From NCBI GenBank assembly GCA_015178975.1, contig WHVD01000006.1, forward strand, positions 1-64,000: DNA of 64,000 nucleotides, read 5' to 3'. A model generated the notes under the pieces. The model had not been told where the DNA came from and made no database searches. It was given only the letters and a program-made list of their open reading frames with translations. How positions within the stretch are numbered: the first letter of the stretch is position 1; every line of letters starts with the position of its first letter. This document shows, one piece after another, positions 53,880-64,000 of this stretch. Source of the DNA: Hysterangium stoloniferum. Lineage: Eukaryota; Basidiomycota; Agaricomycetes; Hysterangiales; Hysterangiaceae. The position numbers and the translations under genes were made by a program.

Positions 53880-55368
53880 TGTACAGCATCAGACAGGCAG
53901 ACAGGAATCCTGGGGAGTCCGGGTGGGGTTCATGGGTCAAGGGGTCGTAGATTGGAGGTCATGGGTTGAGAGGTCAGGAGTTGAGATAAATAAGAGAGAT
54001 AGATGTGTCAGAGCCTGTGGGCTCTGACTAGCGAGAGTGGTGTAATTCAAGGAGGAGTTTAGAGTGGAAAAATGTATTAGATTACTGGGGGGAATCTAAG
54101 CCGATTTTCTGACTGGATTGTACATATGTGTTAGGATACACACACAGGCTGGGTCTCCGGAGAAACCCACGGGATATCTGGTAGGACTTGGCTTCAGCTT
54201 ATAGGCTGCGCCCTTGCTAGATCATGTTGTCCAATTTCAAACAGACGGACGGGAATCCCGGGGAGTCCGGGCGGGGTTTGTGGGTTGTAGGTTGTAAGTC
54301 GGAGGTTGTGGGTTGTGAGTCGAGATAGTTGAGAGAGATAGATGCGCCGGAGCCCGTGGGCTCCAACTAGTGTGAGTGATGTGAATCAAGTAGGGTTTTT
54401 AGAGTGGAAAATGTCATTAGATTACTGGGGGGAATCTAAGCTAATTTTCTGACTGGATTGTATGTACAACATCTGCCAGTTTATATAGACCATGGAGTGA
54501 ATGACATACCAAATCCAGTAATGGCAAAACGAAACTAACAAAACATAAAACGGGAATAGTAAACACCAAATTGGTGTTAGGAACGGAACAGAACGGAGCG
54601 GAGTCTGAATTGTGACAAAGCATAACCCATAACGGGAAATGGAGCGGGAGTGGAGTCCTAAATCATGACAGGTCATTTGACTAAAACGGGAACGGGGCCC
54701 GATTAGAGTGGTGAGGAGATTCTGAGCGGGGTCCGGTGACTGATGTGTGGGACGAAGATGGACATAGACAGAGACGGAGTCCAGGGGAAGTCCGGTGACT
54801 GATATGTGTCATAATGAGGTCGAACGTAACGAGTCTTGACGTAACAGAGTCCGGGCGGGAAATCCTATAAACAGACAATTGGTGCTTGTAGCGCGTGGGG
54901 GCGTACGGGTTAGTGCCTGGAGTCCGGCGGGATTGTCCGGTCGTAACAATATGTATGTACAACATCTGCCAGACTATATAGACCGTGGAATGAATGACAT
55001 ACCAAATCCAGTAATGATGAAACAAAACTAGCAAAACATGAAACAAGAATAGTAAACACCAAATTTGGTGTTAGGAACGGGATGGAATGGAGCGGAGTCT
55101 GAATCGTGACAAATCATAAACCATAACGGGAAATGGAGCGGGAGTGGAGTCCAAATCATGACAGGTCATTTGACTAAAATGGGAACAGGGCGTAGTTAGA
55201 GAGATGATGGGTTTTCCAAGTGGGGTCTGGTGACTGATGCGTGGGACAGAGTCGGACATAGACAGGGATGGAGTCCAGTGGGTATTCCGGTGACTGATAC
55301 ACGATGTAATGAAGTCAAACGTGGACAAGTCTGATATATGGAGTCTGGCGGGAATTCTGGTCATAACA
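53880..55368 (+). mobile_element. old solo LTR (family A) interrupted by a younger copy
   Basis: Left part 53880-54128 (GACAGGCAGACAGGAATCC onward) and right part 54949-55368 together match the family A LTR at 54129-54948 and 62816 onward. It ends in GTCATAACA at 55368, like the TAACA ends of the others. The expected TGTTAGG start is missing, so it is 5' truncated or decayed. No internal retrotransposon coding region was seen, so it is probably a solo LTR. Confidence 0.65.
54129..54948 (+). mobile_element. solo LTR, family A, inserted in an older copy of the same family
   Basis: It begins TGTTAGGATACAC and ends GGTCGTAACA (820 bp), flanked by 5-bp target-site duplications ATATG at 54124-54128 and 54949-54953. 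These are the hallmarks of an LTR left after recombination between two LTRs. A short GGAAC-like run (GGAACGGAACAGAACGGAGCGG) lies near 54581-54602. Confidence 0.85.
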
Positions 55369-55599
55369 ATAGTTTGATATGAGATAATGACATTGTGTAA
55401 TCTCTATATATGGTAACAATATGACTATTTTCATATAGAAGGTTCATTGGATACCTTTTGTTGCTAACAGGCTCTTGTATGAAAATCATGTACTATGTTG
55501 ATTGTTTTCACTTGTTTATGTTTTTTCAGCATGTTATGTGATCATATTGTGCTAAAGTATAAGTCAAAGGGCTCCCACAGCTAAGATTCTCCTAATTCC

Positions 55600-56160
55600 A
55601 ACTATGCATCCCCTTTTCCCTGTTGCCCAGCATGAGATCCTTTCTCTACTTGATGCTGGCTATTCTGCAAACATATTTCACTTTCTACTGGCTATGGCTT
55701 TGCTTATCTCTAAACTTCACTCTGAATATGAGTCCCACCTTTCTAAGGCCTCTGGTGGTCATCCTTCCAAACTCTTTACAGCCAACATCTGTTTTGCATG
55801 ATGCCTTATCAGCTCTGGGAAGGCTGACATAGCTATATGTAGATGCAACAAAGGCACTTTGAACTACCACCAACCAGTCACTCCATCCTCAAACAGTGCA
55901 TTGTGGACTCAAGGCAACTGGGATGAAGCCTGTGGTAAAGAAGAAAAAGCTTCTTCTTTCTAAGAAGCATAGGAAGGAGAGGATGGACTTTGCTTTGGAA
56001 CATCAGAATCAGACTGTGGAGGACTGGAAGAAGGTGATGTGGTATAATGAGACAAAAATCTATAGGCTGGGATTGGATGGTAGGAAGTGGGTGTGGAAAA
56101 AGGCAGGGGAGGGCTTGAGTAACAGGCTGGTTGAGAGAACCCAGGATTGTATGATCCCCA
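55600..56160 (+). pseudogene. truncated Tc1/mariner transposase relic
   Basis: A helix-turn-helix-like start (ATGCATCCCC, 55604) reads through ASGGHPSKL with several stops. It then reads VVKKKKLLLSKKHRKERMD, VEDWKKVMWYNETKIY and KWVWKKAGEGLS up to about 56150. These parallel the transposase at 58550-59090 but are more decayed; the first catalytic Asp appears as Asn (WYNETK for WSDETK). The C-terminal half is missing. Confidence 0.75.
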
Positions 56161-57138
56161 CCATAATATTTAGCATATCATCATTCCAAGCCCTCTTTGC
56201 TACACCATTCACTTGAGAATTAAAGGGGGAAATGCAAATTTGGGAAAGAGAGGAGATGCCATATCCATAGTGATTGATACTGTTATGGAAATGAGAATCT
56301 AATCATATTGCTGAAACTAAAGGCTAAGGTAAGGGGTGGATGTAATCTCAGACCTGGATGTGGCTACTTCCCAAGAGGACGACTTATTCACCTGCAACAT
56401 GCACATTAACCCACATGACCAACACATGATTTCCATTTCCACATCCACTACTATGTAAGTGAGGGAGCCAAAGAATTAACTTGGTTGTGGAAATTACTTA
56501 CCAATTTAGGGTTCAATATCAGCAATGATCCAACTACTATGTTGCCATTGTTGTCATATACAATCATCCACTTCTCATACTCCTTCCATTGTGCAATGAA
56601 TCCTTCATGGTACTTGATGACATCTTCCCTTTCATGGCCATCAATATACATGCCTCTCTTCTGCTTTCCATAATGCCAGCCCATCTGATGTAGCCAATGC
56701 TGGGCTGTTCACAGTGAGATCTTCTTTTTTCTTGCTCCACTCTCTTCAAGCTTCTGTTGCATCTCAGGTGTTCCGATAAAATCAACAATATACTGTCCCT
56801 GGATGTACCCATCCTTGGCAACACTCTGGAGGTGAAGTTGGATCATCTGTGAAAAATCCTCATCATCCAAGATCAATGATCATGCCTGGCCAAACCGATG
56901 GAAGGGAAATACATCACAGCTCAGGAATTGATGGATCCAGGTCTGGATGTTGCATGTATGATTACTCCCTTGCCCTTGTGTTTTGGACACAACCAGGGAG
57001 GCTTCACGCCAGGAATACAAAAGCTCAGAATCTAGGTACAGATTCAAGGTCCCAACCATTGCAGTGATCTGTGCTCGGAAGAACACATCAAGCTTCTTAT
57101 CATGGCTCTGTTGAAACAGTTGAATAACACTTTGCAGA

Positions 57139-57228
57139 ACACCCCTGTGAGTGTGATTGGAAAGTAAACACTAAGTATATTCAACTGTAAAGACATACCT
57201 GTGAGTGTGATTGGAAAGTAAACACTAA
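57139..57228. repeat. direct repeat inside the DDE relic
   Basis: CTGTGAGTGTGATTGGAAAG followed by TAAACACTAAG occurs at about 57147 and again at about 57200. This is a short local duplication that breaks the transposase frame. Confidence 0.7.
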
Positions 57229-58207
57229 GGAGACTTTCCCACACCCACAGTGGACTATACTACTAGGTGCTTATCTAAGCACCTATACAGGAGGTACCGA
57301 CCTAAGGTAACTCACTCAATACTGCACCTACAGTGCTGGGAAAAATACTACAAATATCAGAAAAATATGGAGATCATAATAGACTATGTTAGAGCTGTAG
57401 TATCATACTCTAACAGGCTCTTCAAAGTAAGTTTCACCACTGCTTGTCGAAGTGCAGGAAAGTTTTTATAGTGTAACTGATTCAAAGCAAGGTTAGAGGT
57501 GGTATCCATGCTGTTATCCTGTGGCTTTCACCCCTCACAGATGTCCTTCAACATTGCTTCAACCTGCTGCCCTGCATCAAAGGCTGTGAGAGCATTTGGC
57601 TCTGTCTCTTCAGTCACCATTCCTGGGCTATCATGATGACAAGAAGGAGGCTCACCACCCCCATTCAGTGTTTCTCTTTCCACATTGGGGATCTTGACCG
57701 GTCAAGGTGTCAACAATTATATATCAAATGCTCCCTTTTTTTTAAAACCTCTCACCTCTTCATCTGACCCGCCATCACTGAAGACATAATGAGGCTCTGC
57801 CTGACTTGAGCTGTATTTGGGAGAGGCACCCTTCATTTTTTGTGCAGGTGAAAGCCATTGGATCACTGATGTGAATCCTTTCTTCTTGAGCTCCTTTTGG
57901 TTCAACATGTGACGATGCTGTGTCCTTTTTGAGTTTCCTAGATATCTTCTGGGTCACTTGTTCCCTTTCTGGCATTCATGCTCAGCAGTGGTTGCAGCAT
58001 TATGTGCCTTCTGCAGAGTCTGGATGAACACTTCCAGGTCTGTAAGTTCTTGAATCTCAATCAATGGGTCCAGGTCATCTTCATCATCATTATCATCCAA
58101 CTCTGGGTATAGCCCAGAAAGCTGTCCTCTTGTAGATATATGGACAAACTCATTGATAATCTCCAGAATCTCGGGATCCTCCTGTGGGTTTGTCTTGTGA
58201 GTACATA

Positions 58208-58408
58208 CAGTGAGGGACAAAACCCTTCCAATGATTTTTAGTTGTGCAAAGATTCTTGAATAACTCAAGAACCACTGTAGCTACAGACCTAATATTTGGG
58301 GAGTGGTTAGGTCTATATGTTGTCTATTTACCCTTTCCATAAGCATCAATATTTCCCACACTATAAATAAAATACTAATTAAACTGCATTGGAAGGGTTT
58401 TGTCCCTG
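58208..58408 (+). repeat. left terminal inverted repeat of the Tc1 element
   Basis: The outer motif GGGACAAAACCCTTCCAATG (about 58214-58233) recurs in inverted form at the inner end (CATTGGAAGGGTTTTGTCCC, about 58387-58406). Each terminus therefore carries two transposase-site-like motifs, an IR/DR-like layout. Confidence 0.85.
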
Positions 58409-59296
58409 TCACATGATTAACATATAACCATATTGTTTATATGCAAATAAATGCAAATAAAAATCATCTGACCTGTCAAAATTATATATATATATACATC
58501 TGTTTACTTTCCAATCCAAAAACATCCCCATAGCTCAACATTCTACACCATGAAGGCTCTTACTCCTCCTCAGCTTAGCCATATTCTCACTTTTCTCAAT
58601 AAGGGCAAGTCTGCTCCTCAGATCTCTGAAATCACTGGCCAGGATCTGTCCACTATATCCAGAATTCATTCTACCCATTGCTCATCACTTGCCAACTCAT
58701 CTGGTGGCTGTTTATGCAAGCTTTCCTCCTCAGATATGCATTATTCTATTCAACAAATCACTTCTCAAAAGGCTGAAAATGCCACTGAGGTCACCAAACC
58801 ATTCAAGATATGACTGGAGAGTCTATTACAGTTAGAACTGTTCATAGGGCATTCAAGAAGGCTGAAATGAGGGCTATTGTGAAGAGAAAAAGGCCTTTAC
58901 TCAATAAGAGGTATAGGAAGGCAAGGATGGACTTTACTCTGGCACACAAGGACTGGACTGTGGATGATTGGAAGAGGGTTGTTTGGTCAGATGAGACAAA
59001 AATCAATTGTTTGGGGTCATATGGGAGGAATTAGATGTGGAAAAGGGCAGGAGAGGGGCTCAGTGGTAGGCTGGTCAAGGACACGGTGAGGTTTGGGGGA
59101 AGAAATCTGATGTTGTGGAGCTGTATGTTCTGGGAAGGCCCAGGATATTCCACCAAGATTAATGGGAGAATGGATGCTGACCTTTATGGTAGCATTTTGG
59201 AAGATGAACTTCAAGCAACTGTAGAGTATTATAGCAAGAACACAGAAGATGTGGTCTTTCAGCAGGACAATGATACCAAACACAAGAGCACAAAGG

Positions 59297-60314
59297 TGTT
59301 ACGACCGTGTCGTAACCATGTCGCAATCCGACGGTCCCCGAGAATACTACAGTCTATCGATGTTCCAAGTTATTGATCAAGTCATCATTTCGGCAACCTT
59401 CGGAACACCGACACTGACGTATACCTTCGCGGCGATCAAACCTCGTTTACGCCCCTGTCAAATATACTCTACCATCTGGTTATGCTTTGATACGTCCCCT
59501 TTCATTATGATGATCCGTTTTACTCTATGTTTCACACATGCCCATATATACCTGTAGTCCGTGGACTATTCCCTTTTCTCATAATTCCGCTCTCGGCTAA
59601 ATCTCGGCTTCCGATCTTATCGTAACTTTCCGGTTCCTAGTCAAGCTTATTTGTCAATGCCGTTTTCCACTCTTCCCTTAGTTAGTAGTTTCTAGACGCC
59701 AATAACCCATATATAAACCCGCTGTAATGTAACTACTAGACAATCAGAATATCGACTTAGATACCCTCTAATTTCCGACTCCATTATCTATTCACGACCA
59801 CCACATTCCGACTCCATCCGATTTACGATTCAACCTACATTTACGACTTCAACCTCTAATCTCCGACTCTCAGTCTCCGACTCTCAGTCCCCGACACTCT
59901 CAGTCCCCGACACTCTCAGTCCCCGACACTCTCAGTCTCCGACTCTCAGTCCCCGACACTCTCAGTCCCCGACACTCTCAGTCCCCGACACTCTCAGTCT
60001 CCGACTCTCAGTCCCCGACTGTCTCAGTCTCCGACTCTCAGTCTCTGACTCTCTCGGTCTCCGACTCTCTCAGTCTCTGACTCTCTCAGCCTCCGACTCT
60101 TGGTCTCCGACCCCTCAACCCAACCCTCAACTTATCCTTCGGTTTCCGATCGGTAGTTTACCGAGAGGTTTACTTGACAGGACTAGTTTTCGCCCGCCCG
60201 AAATTTAAGGACACCTGACGGTAACTTGCGAGGGCGCAGCACATAAGCTGAAGCCAAGTCCTTCCGTTCGGTCCCCGTCGGTCTGCCGACATCCGTCAGT
60301 TTCTGCTCTTAACA
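59297..60314. mobile_element. solo LTR, family B, inside the Tc1 transposase
   Basis: It begins TGTTACGACCGTGTCGTAAC and ends GCTCTTAACA (1018 bp), with 5-bp target-site duplications AAAGG at 59292-59296 and 60315-60319. Only a short internal minisatellite and no coding domain were seen. The flanking transposase frame is exactly continuous once the LTR and one duplication are ignored. Confidence 0.9.
59862..60112. repeat. CTCAGTCTCCGACT minisatellite in the family B LTR
   Basis: About 16 short units of 12-16 bp built from CTCAGT, CTCCGACT or CCCCGACACT. Units are variable and adjacent with no spacers, so it is a minisatellite and not a CRISPR-type array. Confidence 0.85.
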
Positions 60315-60612
60315 AAAGGCCATTAATTGGTTCAAAGACAATGGATTTATGGTCATGGTATTGCCACCTCAGTCTGCTGACCTTAATCCAATTGAACACC
60401 TCTGGTATTACCTCAAAAGGTTGGGAGAGTATGAAGTGGCACCCAAGAGTATTCATGAGTTGTGGGAGAGGGTTCAGACAGAGTGGGAGAATATCCCTGC
60501 CTCCACTTGTCAGAACTTGATAGAGAGTATTCCTAGAAGGGTTGAGGCTGTTTTGAAGGCCAAGAGAGGCTATACCAAGTACTAGATTGTTTGATTTGTG
60601 TTCTTTTTATAC

Positions 60613-60823
60613 CAGGGACAAAACCCTTCCAATGTGATTTTATTAGTGTTTTGTTTATAGTGTGGGAAATACTAATGCTTATGTCATAATATTTTAAGGG
60701 CATATAGATAACATATAGACCTAACCAACCCCCAAATTTCAGGTCTGTATCTACAGTGGTTCTTGATTTATTCAAGGATCTTTGCACAACTAAAAATCAT
60801 TGGAAGGGTTTTGTCCCTCACTG
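60613..60823 (-). repeat. right terminal inverted repeat of the Tc1 element
   Basis: Inverted counterpart of 58208-58408: an inner CAGGGACAAAACCCTTCCAA at 60613 and an outer CATTGGAAGGGTTTTGTCCC before CTCACTG at 60823. It shares blocks such as GTGTGGGAAATA and GTGGTTCTTGA with the left repeat, but with indels. Confidence 0.85.
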
Positions 60824-60970
60824 TATGTCAGGATGATATCTCATGACATCCTTATCTTCGACTTCTTCAACCATGACCTTCTGAGCCTTTCCAGTTGCTT
60901 GTTTGTATGCTTCATGTGCTTGAGCAGCATTCTGTACTTTTGCCTGCTGGGCTTTAGATCTTCGAGGCAT

Positions 60971-62815
60971 ATTAGGATACAGTATGCACCATCATTTCCA
61001 TCCCCTCCTTCCTACCAAGATATCATGTGATTGGTCACATGATGTGGCCAAATGTTGAGACTCAAATTTTTGAAAGTTGTTCCTTTTTGCTCATAACATC
61101 AGGAGAAATAGATAGAAGTTGAAAAACATAGGAAAAGGTTTGCTTGGCTACTCTTTGGGTACTGGACATAAATAGGGGAAAATAGCTTATAGGAACTCTT
61201 GCTATACATGTGAACTATAGATCCTATAGACTACAAGTGTTAAAATATGAATGTTGCAAATGTAGTAGCAAGTGTGAGGATGTGTATGTTTGGCTTATGT
61301 AATGAGGTGCTGGAAATAGATGTCATCTACCTTAATTCATCTAAGTTCCCTCAGCTTCCTGGAAACCTTTAGGCTTACTAATCACTTAAGTAAATCTAAC
61401 TTCTTATTACTGAAATCCCTGTCCGTTTAGGTTATTCAAGAGCCCACTTTAACAGCACAGTTAATCAATCTTTAAACAAATGCTTGGATATTCAACTCTC
61501 AGACCATTTCTCTATTTATAAATTATTTAACAACTTGTTAATTCTTTATAAATAGTAAACTCAAAAGCTACAAGAAAGTGAAGGCTTACAGCAAGTTTCT
61601 GCCGACTTATTGCACATACATTCAACTCCCGATCCTTATTCTCAAGAAGAGATTAGCTTTCATAGCATATGTCACTTCAAGTTCATCTGAATTTGTCAAG
61701 AGACTAAACAAATATTGACTTTAGTTGTTTAAGCTTAACAGTGCAGCTAATTAATCTATCAGTACTTAAATTACTGGACCTTTATTTGTTTCTTTCTTGA
61801 AGCCCTTGCTGTGTCAACATTTGTTAAACTATTTGAGAGAGTAAACAGCCAAATCCATTACAACATCTTTGGTGGTTTGACTCCAACTTCTGGAATCTCA
61901 AAGCAATCAAGAATGATAAGTACTAGGGAGGATTGTCTAGCTAATCTCTGGAAATCTTCAGAGGAATCCTATACCTCTTGAGTGTAATCCATATGCCCTA
62001 GCTGCATCCATCCAGCCCATTTTGGGGAGACAGTTTCTACTGTAAAAGCAACCCCTGCTGCCTGTAGGGAAGGTGAGGGAAATGGATAGGAATGCCTGGC
62101 ATAAGGCCAGAAGGTTTGGAAAAGGGACAGCAGGACTCAAAAGGCAAGGGGTTGGACTGTGGACTCAGGGGATTCAATAAAATGAGGAACCATGGTTTGA
62201 AGAAATGACAGTATCTTCAGGGGAGCCAGGGCTCACAATAGTGCTCCCTGGGGTCTGTGATAGAGGGTCCCCTTACAGACCACCCCCAACAATGGCCAGA
62301 CCACCTGAGAGACCTGGTTCATGTTACTTCTCTTATACTTGGGGTGATAGCTGATGGATAGAGCTGATGGACTGGAGTTTCATTGTGCCCTCAGTTTCAT
62401 CTGCCAAATGATTGCCAGACCTTCCCCACAAGGAACCCAATACATGTTGTTCCTCTTACACCCATGCTGATAGTTGGTGGCCAGGCAAAGGATCTGTAGA
62501 TACTGTTGAGCTCTCAAATGTCCTATCTGTTAGAGTATGACAAGTCATCAATAACAATGACCTCATACCTCTTCCTGATTGTAATTAGATAACCCGATTC
62601 ATGCAATGTGGTAGCATACTTAGTCAGATTATAGTTTAGCTTTGTACATAGAGTATGCACAGACCAAATGCACAGACCATGTAAGCTAGTATATACATGT
62701 ACTTAGTTCCAGATGAGAGAAGAATCCTCATCTGGAAGCCTAGACATATCATTGGTTTAATGTTCTACACCGTTCTACCTAAAGTCACTTTCATAGTGCC
62801 TACTTAGAGAGTCCT
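60971..62815. other. AT-rich region without a recognised gene
   Basis: Open frames are short and show no domain. Two diverged copies of a ~65-bp segment (GCCAGACC, later TTCCTCTTACAC or TTCTCTTATAC, then GCTGATAG) lie near 62296 and 62414, about 117 bp apart. It probably consists of old transposon sequence. Confidence 0.45.
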
Positions 62816-63064
62816 TGTTAGGATACACACACAGGCCGGGTTTCCGGAGAAACCTGTGGGATATCCGGTAGGACTTGGCTTCAGCTTATAGGCTGCGCCC
62901 TCGCTAGATCGTGTTGTCCAATTTCAAACGGACGGACAGGGATCCTGGGGAGTCCGGGCGGGGTTCGTGGGTCGTAGGTTGTAAGTTGGGGGTCGTGGGT
63001 CATGAGTCGAGTTGGTTGAGAGAGGTAGATGTGCCGGAGCCCGTGGGCTCCGACTAGTGCAAGC

Positions 63065-63543
63065 TGTCACGAACGTACAAACTCAAATTTCAATAATATT
63101 CAATTTAATATTTCTTCGACATTTCTTCAACTTTCCGACTCAATTTCCAACTCAACTTCCAACTCGACTATTCTTCGACCATATCTTCGACAATCTCGAA
63201 TATCTTTGACTTGTCTCAGGTTGATATCATTGATGATTTCACTTTGATATCATATTATCATCATAGGTAAATGATATATAGTATATAAGGGCAATGATAG
63301 GAACGAAGGAAGTCAGTCAGAAAACCTGTATTATATTATATTATTACTGTATTACATAATTGTCAAACTTTTCCGAGTCCTTCTTTGACTTATTTATTCG
63401 TGAGCCTCTGTGTCCCATCTTTGCCTCACACTTTATCAACAGGACGAATTAATACTTCGTCGAATGAGGCATCTTTATTCGATATTGTTGAATATTCTTT
63501 GATTGTTTATTCGACTTTATTGAGTAAAATTTGATTCGTGACA
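63065..63543. mobile_element. solo LTR, family C, inside the family A LTR
   Basis: It begins TGTCACGAACG and ends GATTCGTGACA (479 bp), with 5-bp target-site duplications CAAGC at 63060-63064 and 63544-63548. Its two ends are inversely related (TGTCACGAA and TTCGTGACA). There is no coding content. Confidence 0.88.
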
Positions 63544-63750
63544 CAAGCGATGTGAATCAAGTAAGGTTTTAGAGCGGAAAATGTTATTAGATTACTGGGG
63601 GGAATCTAAGCTAATTTTCTGACTGGATTGTATGTACAACATCTGCCAGTTTATATAGACCATGGAGTGAATGACATACCAAATCCAGTAATGGCAAAAT
63701 GAAACTAACAAAACATGAAACGGGAATAGTAAACACCAAATTGGTGTTCG

Positions 63751-63900
63751 GAACGGAACGGAACGGAACGGAACGGAACGGAACGGAACGGAACGGAACG
63801 GAACGGAACGGAACGGAACGGAACGGAACGGAACGGAACGGAACGGAACGGAACGGAACGGAACGGAATGGAACGGAACAGAACGGAACGGAACGGAACA
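63751..63900. repeat. GGAAC pentanucleotide expansion, about 30 units
   Basis: Nearly pure GGAAC repeats with a few variants (GGAAT, GGAACA) near the right end. The orthologous spot in the 54129 copy has only about four related units. The long open frames across it are repeat artefacts and not genes. Confidence 0.95.
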
Positions 63901-64000
63901 GAATGGAGCGGAGTCCGAATCATGACAAAGCATAACCCATAACGGGAAATGGAGTGGGAGTGGAGTCCTAAATCGTGACAGGTCATTTGACTAAAACGGG

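Larger units (their letters stand above)
58550..60585 (+). pseudogene. Tc1/mariner transposase, broken
   Basis: It starts MKALTPPQLSHILTFLNKG, an HTH with APQISEITGQDLSTISRI. The catalytic region has DWKRVVWSDETKI (first Asp), DVVFQQDNDTKHKS (second Asp) and SADLNPIEHLWYYLK (Glu), consistent with a DD34E-type triad. It ends RRVEAVLKAKRGYTKY at 60585. Three lesions are visible: a frameshift near 58800-58815, a stop (TAG) at 59032-59034, and the solo LTR insertion after HKSTK at 59297. It is a pseudogene and cannot make a full protein. Confidence 0.85.
58208..60823 (+). mobile_element. Tc1/mariner DNA transposon with a solo LTR inside
   Basis: It begins CAGTGAGGGACAAAACCC and ends with the exact complement, flanked on both sides by the TA target duplication typical of Tc1/mariner. 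Removing the 1018-bp LTR and one 5-bp target duplication leaves 1593 bp, a normal Tc1 length. The terminal repeats are about 200 bp and contain inner copies of the terminal motif. It encodes a broken transposase on the + strand. Confidence 0.92.
56451..60970 (-). pseudogene. large DDE-type transposase relic, split by a Tc1 element
   Basis: On the minus strand it starts MPRRSKAQQAKVQ at 60970 and runs to 60824. It is interrupted by the Tc1 insertion (58208-60823) and continues in the same frame from 58205 (CTHKTNPQEDPEILEIINEF, then an acidic stretch). Later pieces read AMVGTLNLYLDSELLYSWRE and LVVSKTQGQGSNH (near 57060-56940), IQLHLQSVAKDGYIQGQYI (near 56840) and GMYIDGHEREDVIKYHE (near 56650). 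Stops and short duplications (57145-57225) break it. The pattern matches a large-ORF DDE transposase family common in Agaricomycetes; the family name is uncertain. Confidence 0.65.
62816..64000 (+). mobile_element. family A LTR copy, split by another LTR and running off the window
   Basis: It begins TGTTAGGATACACACACAGG at 62816 and follows the 54129 copy closely, to ACTAGTGCAAGC at 63064. It resumes after the family C insertion with GATGTGAATCAAGTA (63549) and continues to the window end. Its GGAAC block is much longer than in the other copies. Confidence 0.85.

Noticed and set aside
59862-60112. CRISPR-like repeat array
   Set aside because: Units are adjacent with no unique spacers, lie inside an LTR, and the genome is eukaryotic.
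63592-63986. Long open frames with NGTER or SVPFR repeats on both strands
   Set aside because: They are a by-product of the GGAAC pentanucleotide, which is free of stops in all frames.
53880-64000. Complete LTR retrotransposon
   Set aside because: No gag, protease, reverse transcriptase or integrase motif was found between any pair of LTRs; all four look like solo LTRs.

Overview
The window is eukaryotic and most likely from an Agaricomycete (Basidiomycota). Genes are interrupted by many GT-AG introns of about 45-75 bp, intergenic gaps are short, and several families are typical of mushroom-forming fungi: a LINE with a degenerate reverse transcriptase/RNase H tail, a lineage-expanded XPG-like nuclease, a large DDE transposase, and small secreted proteins. 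Coordinates and exon joins were worked out by hand from reading frame, splice signals and family similarity; no alignment was run.

Region 1 (1-17787) is a giant imperfect palindrome: two arms of about 8.24 kb (1-8243 and 9540-17787) around a 1.3 kb spacer. Each arm carries, from outside in, the 3' part of a LINE, a tandem dimer of an ~893-bp unit with spliced-gene structure and a tRNA-like, poly(A)-ended (SINE-like) module, a degenerate ~105-bp tandem array, and the tail of an XPG-like nuclease pseudogene whose body fills the spacer. The right arm ends at 17787, exactly the partner of base 1, so the left edge is probably a contig edge.

Region 2 (17788-23925) is gene-poor. It holds decayed relatives of the arm gene and a tandem pair of small secreted proteins with identical exon phases.

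Region 3 (23926-53139) is a dense housekeeping block: Isc1-type sphingolipid phospholipase C, an HSL-like alpha/beta hydrolase, methionine aminopeptidase 2, the spliceosomal helicase Prp22, a basidiomycete protein of unknown function with one predicted membrane span, Snf1/AMPK alpha, a second protein kinase, bifunctional aminodeoxychorismate synthase (folate), a Pumilio-family RNA-binding protein, the ribosomal-protein import adaptor Syo1, the riboflavin enzyme Rib7, and histone H4. Rib7 and H4 share a 227-bp divergent promoter with a perfect 20-bp CACGTG/TGACGTCA palindrome.

Region 4 (about 53140-64000) is a transposon graveyard. A solo LTR sits in a Tc1/mariner element, which sits in an older large DDE transposase ORF. 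Another solo LTR is inserted in an older copy of its own family. A third copy of that family is split by a different solo LTR and carries a roughly 30-unit GGAAC expansion. I found no CRISPR array, operon or bacterial system. The most unusual structures are the giant palindrome with its microhomology junction inside a gene, and the nested elements.
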